A stretch of 64,000 nucleotides of DNA from Rhodococcus sp. SMB37. Lineage in GTDB: Bacteria; Actinomycetota; Actinomycetes; Mycobacteriales; Mycobacteriaceae. Position numbers and translations under genes: made by a program. The stretch covers positions 18,903 to 82,902 of the forward strand of contig NZ_SLVY01000022.1 in the NCBI RefSeq assembly GCF_004345605.1, in the 5' to 3' direction. Of this stretch, positions 8,517 to 17,754 are shown piece after piece; positions within the stretch are counted from its first letter, which is position 1; each line of letters starts with the position of its first letter. The notes under the pieces were generated by a model, which worked only from the letters and a program-made list of their open reading frames with translations, did not search any database and had not been told where the DNA came from.

Positions 8517-9425
8517 TTACGAGGGCTCGGGTGTTCCCGGCTGCGGCGCCCCGGTGGGTGCTCTGGTGGGCCGTCGGGGTGCTTCACTGTCGTCGAGAAC
8601 CTTCGCACCTGCCGCGAACGTGCGGGTTTCCGCGGTGTGCCTGATCTGCGCCGGTACTGCACCACCGAGCAGGTCACGGATCAGGGCGTCGGACTCTCCG
8701 AGCGGCCGGTCGCTACCCGCGATGATGAGATTGCCGTAGCGCCGACCCTTGAGCATGGCCGGGTCCGCGATCATCGCGGTGTGCTCGAACACCGAGCCGA
8801 TGGTCGCGGCCTCCCGCCGGGCGGTGGTCAGATCGCGGGTATCACCGCAGTTCACGACGTAGAGTCCACCGGGCGCCAGGACGCGTCGTGCGTGTCGCGT
8901 GAACTCGACGGTCGTCAGCGCGACCGGCGTCCTGTCGATCGCGAACACGTCGCGGATGATGACGTCGCGCGTCGCGTCGGTGAGCGAGGTGAGGACCGAC
9001 CGCGCCTCACCCACCCGGATCCGCAGCAGCGGTGCGCGCGGTAGGTCGAACCACTTGCGCACCAGTTCGGCGAGGCGACCGTCGATCTCGACGACGACCT
9101 GCCGAGCTTCGGGATAGGTCGCGGCGAGATACCGCGCCATGGTGCACGCGCCTCCGCCGAGGTGCAGGGCCCGCAGCCGTGTGTCGCGGGAGAAGTGGCT
9201 GTGCACCAGCATCGTGATCCAGCGCATGTACTCGAACTCGAGCAGCGTCGGATCGTCCGGATCGATGTGGGAGCTCGGGACTCCGTTGACCTCGAGAATC
9301 CATCCCGAGTCGCGGTACGGGTCCTTGACCAGTTCACATGTGCCCGTATCGGTGTCGTACAACCCTGCGACCGGTTCATGGCTCGACACAGTCGGCTTGG
9401 CCCGGCCAGTCCTGCGTCTGCCCAT
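8517..9425 (-). CDS. Spermidine-synthase-like protein (class I methyltransferase fold)
   Basis: 302 residues. The Rossmann core shows LHLGGGACTMARYLA (SAM-type glycine loop), VVEIDGRLAELV (acidic residue after strand 2) and IIRDVFA, where spermidine synthases usually have a catalytic DxxD. Here the first position is Asp in IIRDVFAID, so polyamine transfer is uncertain and a methyltransferase-like role is equally possible. The last 35 residues are Pro, Thr and Ala rich and probably disordered. It is upstream of and likely co-transcribed with pirin. Confidence 0.75.
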   Translation of the reverse strand: MGRRRTGRAKPTVSSHEPVAGLYDTDTGTCELVKDPYRDSGWILEVNGVPSSHIDPDDPTLLEFEYMRWITMLVHSHFSRDTRLRALHLGGGACTMARYLAATYPEARQVVVEIDGRLAELVRKWFDLPRAPLLRIRVGEARSVLTSLTDATRDVIIRDVFAIDRTPVALTTVEFTRHARRVLAPGGLYVVNCGDTRDLTTARREAATIGSVFEHTAMIADPAMLKGRRYGNLIIAGSDRPLGESDALIRDLLGGAVPAQIRHTAETRTFAAGAKVLDDSEAPRRPTRAPTGAPQPGTPEPS

Positions 9426-9471
9426 GAGAGGAGCCTAGTACCGACACGGTGCCGCTCAGGCGCGCGCCCTG

Positions 9472-10455
9472 TCAGAGGTAGAGGTCGTCCTTCTTGATGA
9501 GGGAGGTGGCGATCACACTGATGACCGCTGTCGCGACGAGGTAACCGCATGCGAGCCACGGACTTCCCCCGCCGACGGCGATGAGTGCCGTCAGGATCAT
9601 CGGGGTGATGCCGGAGAACTGGCAAACCACCGACAGTCCGGTGTAGCGGACCTCGGTCGGGTACAGGCTCGCGTACAGCGTGCCCTGCGCGCCGTAGAAG
9701 AGCGCATGGATGATGCCGAACACCACCACCATCGCCACGGGCAAGCACCCCGGAGACGGGGAGCAGTGCGGCCATGACGAGGGCGGACACCGTCACGACC
9801 AGCAGCACGGGCACGTTCTCGAAGGCGAGCTTGCTCGTCGCGTACGTGATCGCGAACACGCCCCACGTGTTGAACGCCGCGCCCTCGCCCCACCTCGACA
9901 ACAGGCCGAGCACCGCGCTGCCCGTCCACGGAAAATGTCCTTCAACGGAGCCGACGACCTCGTCTCGAGATCGTGCACCATCTGGAACGCGGGTGTTTCG
10001 TCCACCTCGAGACGGACGACGAAGCCGACCACCACGAGCACCAGACTCAGCAGGAACGCGATCCGCCATCCGTATGCCAGGAACTGCGCGTCGTCGAAGA
10101 GCAACTGCAATGCTGCGAAGACGCCGGTACCGAGCGCGAGTCCCAGCGCGAGCCCGATCTGGGGGATGCTTCCGAACAGCCCCCGCTTGCGACCGATGCG
10201 GTCTCCGATATGTCCGAAGACGACACCGCCGATCGGACGGACCAGGAACCCGACCGCGAACGTGGCGAACGCCAGCATGGTGCCGACGAACGAACTCTGG
10301 TCGGGGAAGAACGGCTGGTTGAAGACCAGCGATGCGGCGGTTGCGTAGAGGAAGAAGTCGTACCACTCGACCGTGGTCCCCAGACGGCTCGCCGCGACGA
10401 CGGTGCGCAGGCGCTTGCGCCGTTCGAGATCGGACTCGGGTTGTGCCGAGTGCCC
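9472..10455 (-). pseudogene. MHS-family MFS transporter, degraded
   Basis: Conserved metabolite:H+ symporter sequence is spread over three minus-strand frames. The N-terminal part (GTTVEWYDFFLYATAAS to LKDIFRG, about 10440-9925) is in one frame, VLGLLSRWGEGAAFNTW to LLPVSGVLA (about 9920-9745) in a second, and PVAMVVVFGIIHALFYGAQG to the stop (about 9740-9472) in a third. Compared with family members, about 65 residues are missing at RKR|GLFGS (near 10187), about 45 near 9744, and a few in SGI|TPMIL. No ATG or GTG precedes the first segment. It is clearly non-functional as read, unless the lesions are assembly errors. Confidence 0.85.
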
Positions 10456-10473
10456 GAGGGGCGCGGGGCTGGG

Positions 10474-11532
10474 GTGCGGCAGATCGGCGCGGCGGCAGAG
10501 GCCGTAGGTTTCGAATCCGTGCTCACCCCTACCGGTGCATGGTGCGAGGACGCGTGGCTGACCACGGCGATGATGATCGACACCACCGAGACACTGAAGT
10601 TCCTGGTGGCGCTCCGGCCCGGCCTGATCAGCCCCACACTGGCAGCGCAGATGGCCGCGACCTTCCAGTGGCAGTCGAAGGGCAGACTGCTGCTCAACGT
10701 CGTGACCGGAGGCGAGGACCACGAGCAGCGCGCCTACGGTGACGTCCTCGACAAGAACCAGCGCTACGCCCGCTGCGGCGAATACCTCGATGTTCTCCGC
10801 CGACTGTGGGCCGGCGACGGGCCCGTCGACTTCTCCGGCGAATACGTGCAGGTCGGGAATGCGCAGCTCCAGCGGCTCCCCGACCCCGTTCCTCCGCTCT
10901 TCTTCGGCGGGTCGTCCCCGGCTGCGGGGACCGTCGCCTCGCAGTTCGCCGACACGTACCTCACGTGGGGTGAACCCCCGAGCGCCGTCGCCGCGAAGAT
11001 CGCCTGGATCCGCGACCTCGCCGAGGTCCAGGGACGCACCCTCGACTACGGCATCCGTCTCCACGTGATCAGTCGAGACACGTCGGAAGAGGCGTGGGCC
11101 GAGGCCGATCGACTGCTCTCCGCCCTCGACCCGGCGACCGTCGAGAATGCGCAGCGTGCCCTGGCACGTTCGGGTTCGGAGGGGCAGCGTCGGATGCTCG
11201 AGCTCCACGGCGGTGGCGGCGCCTACGCGCAGGGCCGTGATGCACGCACCCTCGAGGTGGCGCCGAACCTGTGGTCGGGTGTGGGTCTCGTTCGCGGCGG
11301 TGCGGGTACCGCACTGGTCGGCTCGCACGAAGAGGTCGCAGACCGCATCGCCGAATATGCCGCGCTCGGGCTCGATCACTTCGTGTTGTCCGGATACCCG
11401 CACCTCGAGGAAGCCTATCGATTCGGTGAGGGCGTGCGTCCGATTCTCGAGCGTCGTGGGTTGGTCACCCCGCGCAACCGCTCCGCCGCGGATCTGTCCG
11501 GTTCGACGGCGTTCCTCTCCGCTGCCCGGTAG
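10474..11532 (+). pseudogene. SsuD-like alkanesulfonate monooxygenase, 5' truncated
   Basis: An LLM-class flavin monooxygenase closely resembling FMNH2-dependent alkanesulfonate monooxygenase: LTPTGAWCEDAWLTTAM, RPGLISPTLAAQMAATFQ, LLNVVTGGE, FGGSSPAA, TYLTWGEPP and SGYPHLEEAYRFGEG are all present through the C-terminus. Sequence similarity begins abruptly at VRQIGAAAEAVGF, so about 40-45 N-terminal residues of the usual protein (including the HWFLPT strand) are missing. A GTG at 10474 could start a 352-residue product, but it would lack the first beta strand of the barrel. The break coincides with the 5' end of the divergent decayed transporter, so one deletion probably removed both starts and the shared promoter. 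Confidence 0.75.
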
Positions 11533-11627
11533 CCCGTCCCAGCGAGTGGAGGGGTGCCACTGTGTCGTGAGTGTTACGGGTGGGGCGTCGGACGTGCATC
11601 TTCGCTGGGAAGCCGCAGAATGGGACG

Positions 11628-12965
11628 ATGCCGGACCGCGGATTCACCCCCACCCAGCTCGCAGCCCGCGCTGCGTACCTTCTTCGCGGCAACGACCTGG
11701 GCACGATGACCAGTGCCGCTCCCAAGCTGTACCCGCACATGTGGAGCTGGGACGCAGCGTTCGTATCGATCGGATTGGCTCCGCTGAGTGTGGAGCGCGC
11801 TGTCGTCGAGCTCGACACTCTCCTGTCGGCGCAATGGTCGAACGGGATGATTCCGCACATCGTCTTCGCGGGCGGTGTCGACGGATACTTTCCCGGCCCG
11901 TCGCGGTGGGAAGTGAACCGGCTCGCGGCCCACGCCCCGCGGGAGGTGCAGACGTCGGGTATCACCCAGCCGCCGGTGCACGCGATCGCTGTCCAACGCA
12001 TCCTCGACCATGCCCGTCGGCACGGCCGCAGCACCCGCGCGGTCGCCGACGAGTTCCTCGACCGGCGCTGGCCCGATCTGATGCGCTGGCATCGATGGCT
12101 GGCGCGGGCCAGGGACATCGGCGGCAACGGACGCATCGCGATCTTCCACGGTTGGGAATCGGGCATGGACAACTCGCCCCGGTGGGATACCGCCTACGCG
12201 AATGTCGCCGTCGACACAGTCCCGGATTTCCGACGCGAGGACCTCGCCCACGTCGCGGATCCGGGTGAGCGACCCAGCGACGTCGAGTACGCCCGCTACC
12301 TGTGGCTGCTCGAGGAGATGAAGGCCGCGCGGTACGAGGACGACGTGCTCGCCGAGACGATGAGCTTCGCGGTCGAGGACATCTTCGTCAGCGCCGTGTT
12401 CGCTTTGTCGTGCGAGGTGCTCGCCGAGATCGGGGAGGAGGAGTCGCGCCCCCATGCCGACGTGCGCGAACTGCACGAGTGGTCCGACCGATTCCGACGC
12501 GGCGTGCTCGACTCGACCGATGCGCGAACGGGTGCGGCGAAGGACTTCGACCTGAGATCAGGGAAGTGGGTGGCCACAGACACTCTCGCGATGTTCGCGC
12601 CGTTGCTCAGCGGCGGGTCGGACCGCAGGACCGAGCGGGCGCTGCTACGGACTTTCGAAGGCCCGAAGTTCTGCGGACACCCCGACCTGCGATACGCGGT
12701 GCCGCCGTCCACGTCACCGGTGTCGCTGGACTTCCGGTCGCGGGAGTACTGGCGGGGTCCGGTGTGGCCCGTCATGACATGGCTGTTCTCGTGGGTGTTC
12801 GCGCGCCGCGGCTGGGTCGAGCGCGCGAATACCCTGCGAGCAGAAGGGTTACGGCAGGCCAGTGGCGGCTCGTTCGCCGAGTACTACGAGCCGTTCACCG
12901 GCGAGCCTTTGGGAAGCATGCAGCAATCCTGGACTGCTGCAGCGGTTCTGGACTGGCTGGGTTAG
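11628..12965 (+). CDS. ggH: Glucosylglycerate hydrolase (GH63)
   Basis: 445 residues, the length of the Mycolicibacterium hassiacum enzyme, with long stretches recognisable: TPTQLAARAAYLLRGNDLGT, LYPHMWSWDAAF, WESGMDNSPRWD, EYWRGPVWPV and EYYEPFTGEPLGSMQQSW. The (alpha/alpha)6 GH63 family uses an Asp general acid (in the GMDNSPRWD loop) and a Glu base (in the EYYEPF/TGEPLG loop). It hydrolyses 2-O-glucosylglycerate to glucose and glycerate when nitrogen returns after starvation. The start ATG matches the family N-terminus. The synthesis genes (gpgS/gpgP type) are not in this window. A perfect stem-loop follows the stop. Confidence 0.9.
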   Translation: MPDRGFTPTQLAARAAYLLRGNDLGTMTSAAPKLYPHMWSWDAAFVSIGLAPLSVERAVVELDTLLSAQWSNGMIPHIVFAGGVDGYFPGPSRWEVNRLAAHAPREVQTSGITQPPVHAIAVQRILDHARRHGRSTRAVADEFLDRRWPDLMRWHRWLARARDIGGNGRIAIFHGWESGMDNSPRWDTAYANVAVDTVPDFRREDLAHVADPGERPSDVEYARYLWLLEEMKAARYEDDVLAETMSFAVEDIFVSAVFALSCEVLAEIGEEESRPHADVRELHEWSDRFRRGVLDSTDARTGAAKDFDLRSGKWVATDTLAMFAPLLSGGSDRRTERALLRTFEGPKFCGHPDLRYAVPPSTSPVSLDFRSREYWRGPVWPVMTWLFSWVFARRGWVERANTLRAEGLRQASGGSFAEYYEPFTGEPLGSMQQSWTAAAVLDWLG

Positions 12966-12980
12966 CGGTCCTGGCGTGAA

Positions 12981-13035
12981 ATGGCCGAATGTCACCTTCG
13001 GCAACTTGGAATGTACGAAGGTGACATTCGGCCAT
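12981..13035. terminator. Perfect 20-bp stem-loop between convergent genes
   Basis: The left arm ATGGCCGAATGTCACCTTCG (12981-13000) is matched by its exact reverse complement at 13016-13035, around a 15-nt loop. It lies between the 3' ends of ggH and phoX, so it could terminate both transcripts. It has no U-tract and is only moderately GC-rich, unusual for a terminator in this genome, so a dispersed palindromic repeat is an alternative. Confidence 0.6.
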
Positions 13036-13049
13036 AGGGCGATAGGTGG

Positions 13050-15134
13050 TCAGACGCCGATCCGGCCGCCGTCGCTCTTCCATGCTGCGACCACGGACGG
13101 GCGCGGCTGCGAGTCACCACCGTCGGGCCAGTGCGATCCCGGGCTGTCCCACGATGCGTCGTCGGTCTCGCCCGGATGCTGGACGCACACGACGACGCGG
13201 TTGTCCTCGACGATCGGACCGCATGTCTCGGCACCGATCGGGACGGTGAGGAACTGCTTGGTCTCACCGCGGCGCGGTCCGTCGAGCACCACCGCGAACA
13301 GGCCGTCGTTGGATCCGAGTGCGTTTCCGTCGGTGGAGATCCACAGGTTGCCGTGCGGATCGAACGCGAGGTTGTCGGGGCACGAGATCGGACTGACCTG
13401 GGACTTGTCGAACCCACCGAAGTAGGTGTCGGCGGTGGACGGGTCGCCGCACACCAGCAGGAGATTCCACGTGAACGACGTACCGGCGTGGTCGTCGTCG
13501 ATCTCGAGAACCTGACCGTTCTTGTTGTCGTTGCGCGGATTCGCTTCGTCGGCAGCAGCACCGCCGTCGACGCCGCGCTTGGTGTTGTTCGTCAGTGCGA
13601 CGTAGACCTTGCCCGAGACCGGGTTGGCCTCGAAATCCTCGGGCCGATCCATCTTCGTCGCACCCACCTTGTCACCCGCGAGGCGAGTGAACACTGCGAC
13701 CTCTTCGGCGCTCATACCTTCGACGAGGGACTCGGCCGTGCCGTCCTCGCCTGCGCGCAGCAGCGGGATCCAGGTGCCGGTTCCGGTGAATGCGCCGCCC
13801 TCGGGCAGGTCGCCGGAACCGTCGATCGCGTCGGGGTTGTCGCCCTCGAGCGCTGCGACGTAGAGGGTGCCCGCATCGAGCAGCGTCATGTTGTGTGCCG
13901 TTGCCGCGCGGGAGTTTCCATCCTGCATCTTGCGGGACGATACGAACTTGTACATGTAGTCGAAGCGTTCGTCGTCGCCGCTGTACGCCACGACCGTGCC
14001 GTCGTCGGTGACATGGATGTTCGCGGCCTCGTGCTTGAAACGGCCGAGCGCGGTGTGCTTGACGGGTGTCGAGGTGGCATCGAACGGGTCGATCTCGACG
14101 ACCCAGCCGAACCTGTTGACCTCGTTGGGTTCTGCAGCGATGTCGAACCGGGGATCGAAACGCTCCCACTTCCGGTCGGACTCACCGCCTTCGATTCCGT
14201 AGCGGGCCAGACGCTCGGCGCCCGCCGCGTCCGTGACCGTCTCGGCGTTCGCGAAGTACTGGTTGAAATTCTCCTCGCCGGACAGCACGGTGCCCCACGG
14301 GGTGACCCCACCCGCACAGTTGTTGAACGTGCCGGCGACCCTCGTGCCGGTGGGATCCGCGGTGGTCTTCAGTAGGTCGCTGCCTGCTGCCGGGCCGGTG
14401 ACGAGAAATTCGGTGGTGCCGGTGATCCGACGGTTGTACTCACCGAATTCGGGTGTGAGACGACCGGATCCGGACTCGCCCTTGACCTGCACAACCGAGA
14501 GGCCGTGGTTGGCGATGCCGATACGGACCTGTTCCTCTGTCGGGTTCTCTTCGTCGTACCCGGCGAACATGAAGGGCTCGGTGGTGTATTCGTGGTTGAC
14601 CACGAGCAGGTACGTGTTCGGGACGCCGTCGACGGGCAGCAGCCCGGCGAAGTCGTTGTTGAATCCGAACTGCTTCTCCTGTGCGGCGGCAGTCTGATTG
14701 TCGATGTCGAATTCGGGGGCGTCCGGGAGGACCTTGTCTCCCCAGCGAATCACGACTTCCTGTTCGTACCCTTCGGGCACGGTCACTGCATCGTCGGTGT
14801 TGGGGGCAACGGCGACGAAGTCGGTTCCGGCCGGGCTGGGGCCGAGATCGACGGCGCCCTCTGCGGCTCCCCCCTCGGTGGTTGCGGCGGAGGAATCATC
14901 GGAACAAGCGGCGAGAACACCGCCGGCGCCGACCGCGAGGACAGCCATTGCGCCGCCGCGTAGTACTCCTCGGCGCGACATCGCGTGGCGCACAATGTCG
15001 CCGAAGTAGGCTCCACCGGAGGTGTTGGGCACGTCGTGCGAGCAGGCGTCGCCGCATTTGTACTTGCAGGTGATATTCGAGCGCGACGACTTGCCGTCGT
15101 GCATGACGATCAGTGGTAGTTCCTTGCGGGCCAC
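13050..15134 (-). CDS. phoX: PhoX-family alkaline phosphatase, Tat lipoprotein
   Basis: 694 residues from a GTG start. PhoX enzymes are Ca/Fe-dependent exported phosphomonoesterases. An N-terminal 50-residue extension carries Cys23, Cys27 and Cys31 before the twin-arginine signal SRRGVLRGG (Arg54-Arg55). A lipobox ending at Cys77 (VLAAC) follows, so the protein is probably Tat-exported and lipidated. Recognisable blocks include NHEYTTEPFMF, CAGGVTPWGTVLSGEE, FGWVVEIDPF, LGRFKHEAANIH, YSGDDERFDYMYKF and CPDNLAFDPHGNLWISTDGN. A weak PhoP-box-like GTTCACC lies about 75 nt upstream on this strand. Confidence 0.9.
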   Translation of the reverse strand: MARKELPLIVMHDGKSSRSNITCKYKCGDACSHDVPNTSGGAYFGDIVRHAMSRRGVLRGGAMAVLAVGAGGVLAACSDDSSAATTEGGAAEGAVDLGPSPAGTDFVAVAPNTDDAVTVPEGYEQEVVIRWGDKVLPDAPEFDIDNQTAAAQEKQFGFNNDFAGLLPVDGVPNTYLLVVNHEYTTEPFMFAGYDEENPTEEQVRIGIANHGLSVVQVKGESGSGRLTPEFGEYNRRITGTTEFLVTGPAAGSDLLKTTADPTGTRVAGTFNNCAGGVTPWGTVLSGEENFNQYFANAETVTDAAGAERLARYGIEGGESDRKWERFDPRFDIAAEPNEVNRFGWVVEIDPFDATSTPVKHTALGRFKHEAANIHVTDDGTVVAYSGDDERFDYMYKFVSSRKMQDGNSRAATAHNMTLLDAGTLYVAALEGDNPDAIDGSGDLPEGGAFTGTGTWIPLLRAGEDGTAESLVEGMSAEEVAVFTRLAGDKVGATKMDRPEDFEANPVSGKVYVALTNNTKRGVDGGAAADEANPRNDNKNGQVLEIDDDHAGTSFTWNLLLVCGDPSTADTYFGGFDKSQVSPISCPDNLAFDPHGNLWISTDGNALGSNDGLFAVVLDGPRRGETKQFLTVPIGAETCGPIVEDNRVVVCVQHPGETDDASWDSPGSHWPDGGDSQPRPSVVAAWKSDGGRIGV

Positions 15135-15235
15135 GGGGCTGTCTCCCTCATCTCTAGGTACAACCGACGGACCGTAGAAGCTCGAAACGAGTCGAAGGCA
15201 ACGAGAAGGTGAACGTGGGATGAGTGTTAGGAAGG

Positions 15236-16417
15236 TCACGGCCCGATGGACGGGCCGGTTGTGGTGTCGCTGTCGCTGTCGAGGTTCTCCCCGGGACGTA
15301 GATCGATGAACGGTTCGACCCGGTCGGTGATCGCGTTGTTGTACGCCTCGGGTGCCTGGATCGGATTCGCGTGACCGGTGTGGTCGATCTTCGCGACGAG
15401 CAGGGTGCCGTCGACTCCACCGGAGTGTTCGACGAGGGCCTGCTGTGTGTACTCGACGTCCACGACGTGGTCGTTCAGTGCGTGCCGTGGCCGCACGAAC
15501 ACGATCGCCGGCCGCACCTTGTCGTCCTGCTCGGCGGCGAGTGCTCGCAGGCTGTCGGACGCGCCGGATGCGACGATCGCCCGGAACTGCGATTCGATCA
15601 GGCCGTTGCTCGCGGCGTCGGTCGACAGGATCTTGTCCTTCAGGACCTCTTCGACGACATCGATGAAGTCGGAGCCGTCGATGCGTCGGTACCAGCGATC
15701 CGAGGGAAGGACGAACCTGTCCTGGCGTGCCGCGATCTCGATGACCATCCGCATGATCCGGCTTTCACGGGCGCCGGGGATCCAGCCGATCCAGCGGAGC
15801 AGCTCTTCGCCCGCATCGCGGCTGTCGGCGCGCACGGCGTGCAGGTCGATCGGCGTGCAGTCGAGGATCACCCCGAGCACCTCGAGCGGTGTGTCCTGAT
15901 ACAGATGCTCGGCGACCTCGAGCGCGATGATGCCGCCCATGCTGTGGCCGGTGAGGATCACCGAGTCGATGCCCAGGGTTTCGGCGCGTGCGGCGACGAG
16001 ACGGCTCACGACGGCGGTGTCGAGGCCGGAGTTGTCGTACTCCACCGCCCAGACGTCCCCGAGGCCGCTCAGTGCGGGCAGGGCCCTCGCGGTGTCGGTG
16101 GCGTCGAGATTGCCGAGCCCGACGAGGTCGACGACTGCGGTATCACGGTCGTCGGGGTCCCGCGCGTCGTAGACCTGATGGATGCGCGGCTGCGTTTCGG
16201 CGAGTTGCTCCCGCATGGGTGCGACGTCGAAATGCCAGTACTGCGTGTAGAGGGCGACGAACGGCACCGTGGCGATCGCGGTGCGCGCGATGAACCGGCG
16301 CGCCCGGCCGAACCGGCGCCAGCTGTGACCTGTCCGCGTGTCGCGCAGGCGCCGCCGCCGGCGAGCGTTGTCCCAGTCGTCGGCGGTACACGGTGGAAGT
16401 GTCGGTACATCTGGCAT
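15236..16417 (-). CDS. Membrane-anchored alpha/beta hydrolase
   Basis: 393 residues. The first 40 residues are very Arg-rich and cytoplasmic, followed by one hydrophobic segment (about 43-60). The remaining domain would then face the cell-wall side. The nucleophile is Ser159 in GHSMGG, and the late His lies in DHTGHANPI. A conserved DCTPIDLHAV stretch follows the elbow. It is a probable lipase or thioesterase with no specific family recognised. It lies 78 nt downstream of another membrane esterase on the same strand, probably in one unit. Confidence 0.75.
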   Translation of the reverse strand: MPDVPTLPPCTADDWDNARRRRRLRDTRTGHSWRRFGRARRFIARTAIATVPFVALYTQYWHFDVAPMREQLAETQPRIHQVYDARDPDDRDTAVVDLVGLGNLDATDTARALPALSGLGDVWAVEYDNSGLDTAVVSRLVAARAETLGIDSVILTGHSMGGIIALEVAEHLYQDTPLEVLGVILDCTPIDLHAVRADSRDAGEELLRWIGWIPGARESRIMRMVIEIAARQDRFVLPSDRWYRRIDGSDFIDVVEEVLKDKILSTDAASNGLIESQFRAIVASGASDSLRALAAEQDDKVRPAIVFVRPRHALNDHVVDVEYTQQALVEHSGGVDGTLLVAKIDHTGHANPIQAPEAYNNAITDRVEPFIDLRPGENLDSDSDTTTGPSIGP

Positions 16418-16495
16418 GCACTTCCGATCGTACGAGGCGCGTGGGGACCGTCGGGGTCGTCGCTGTTCGGGTGTGGTGGAGACGGACGCGGCGCC

Positions 16496-17638
16496 CTATC
16501 CGGAGGCCTGCGGCCGCTCGGTACCGATCTGGCCGTCCTGTGCCCAGGCGTGGGCGGCGAAGGCTTCGACCGCGCCCACGACCGCATCGAAACGGGGTGA
16601 GTGGAACACGTCGAAGCCGTGGTGGGCTCCGGGCAGTTCGGCGTAGACCGTCCGGCATGAGGCTTCGCGCAGCCGCTTCGCGAATGCGCGGGCGATGGAG
16701 ATGTGGACGAGGGAATCGCGGTCGCCGTGAACGATCATGATCGGGGGCGCATCCGCGCGGGCCTGAGCGAACGGGTCGGTGTCGTCGCCGCGACCGAAGT
16801 ACGGTCCGTAGTAGCCGCCGATACCGACGACCGCCGATACCGAGGTGTCGACCTCCTCGAAGCCCGGCTGGTACTCCGACCTGCCCTGGGTGAAGCCGGC
16901 CATCGTCGACATATGGGCACCCGCGGAGGAGCCGGTCAGGACGATCCGCTCGGGGTCGGCGCCCCATTCGTGGCCGTGCTCGCGGACCCAGGCAATGACG
17001 CGCTTGGCGTCGATCAGGTGGTCCTCGAAACCGGCCTCGGGGCGCAGTCGGTAGTTCGCGCTGATGCACAGCCAACCTCGGGAGGCGAGGTGGTGGAGCA
17101 TCGGCCGGGATTGGGTGTTCTTGCGGCCCATGGCGTAGTAGCCGCCGTGGAAGTGGATGAGGACGGGGGCGCCGGTGGGATGCGAGCGGTGCCGGTAGGC
17201 GTCCATCAGGTTGCGCTTGCCCGCCGGGCCGTAGGCGATATTCGCGGTCCGCTCCACCGATCGAGGTCGGAAAGGGAAGGGGTGTAATAGGATCCGCGTG
17301 TATGATACGCGGCGGGTCACGGTGATCGCGCCCATTGCGTCTTGGAGGATCCGCTGGGCGCGCACACTCTTCCAGGTGGTCGACGCCACGCAGGCCGTGG
17401 TGATGACGGCGGCGGCGATGGTGACAGGCGAGGTGAGGTCGCCCTCGGAGAAGGCGAGTGCTGTGCTGGCGGCCAAGAGTCCTATCGCGAGGAACGGCAG
17501 TTCGTTGATGGCCATGCACAGCAGGAAGACCACGGTGCCGACACGTTCGCCGAGACGCGGGACCGGCAGCGCGGGGATCGTGAGGAAGGCGAGCCCGATC
17601 AGGTAGCCGTAGGGGATGCTCATGCCGGTCAGTGTCAT
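16496..17638 (-). CDS. HSL-type carboxylesterase with N-terminal membrane segments
   Basis: 380 residues. Three hydrophobic segments (about 8-25, 35-60 and 72-88) precede a hormone-sensitive-lipase-like domain: oxyanion motif HGG (164-166), nucleophile GSSAG (Ser238), Asp in HGDRDSLVH and His in GAHHGFDVF. The layout resembles mycobacterial LipM-type membrane esterases. It is likely anchored in the membrane and acts on acyl esters. It is divergent from a sensor kinase across 116 nt that contain a clean inverted repeat, so the two-component system may control it. Confidence 0.8.
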   Translation of the reverse strand: MTLTGMSIPYGYLIGLAFLTIPALPVPRLGERVGTVVFLLCMAINELPFLAIGLLAASTALAFSEGDLTSPVTIAAAVITTACVASTTWKSVRAQRILQDAMGAITVTRRVSYTRILLHPFPFRPRSVERTANIAYGPAGKRNLMDAYRHRSHPTGAPVLIHFHGGYYAMGRKNTQSRPMLHHLASRGWLCISANYRLRPEAGFEDHLIDAKRVIAWVREHGHEWGADPERIVLTGSSAGAHMSTMAGFTQGRSEYQPGFEEVDTSVSAVVGIGGYYGPYFGRGDDTDPFAQARADAPPIMIVHGDRDSLVHISIARAFAKRLREASCRTVYAELPGAHHGFDVFHSPRFDAVVGAVEAFAAHAWAQDGQIGTERPQASG

Positions 17639-17704
17639 TCAGGCACAGCGGGTACCGCATCGGCCTCGAGGGCATGGGGTCTCCTGCCGCAGAGAGAGAC
17701 GCCT

Positions 17705-17718
17705 CCTACTTTCGTAGG
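17705..17718. promoter_or_regulatory. Inverted repeat CCTAC-N4-GTAGG, candidate response-regulator site
   Basis: A 14-bp palindrome, CCTACTTTCGTAGG, is located 37 nt before the sensor-kinase start and 66 nt before the divergent membrane esterase start. Its size and position suit a dimeric NarL/LuxR-type response regulator controlling its own operon and the esterase. No experimental motif is known to me for this regulator. Confidence 0.5.
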
Positions 17719-17754
17719 TGACGGACCCGATGCTCGCGCGGATAGCATCGCCCG

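Noticed and set aside
9973..10473. Extending the SsuD-like frame upstream to 9973
   Set aside because: That part is antisense to the decayed transporter and has no luciferase-like sequence; similarity begins at about 10476.
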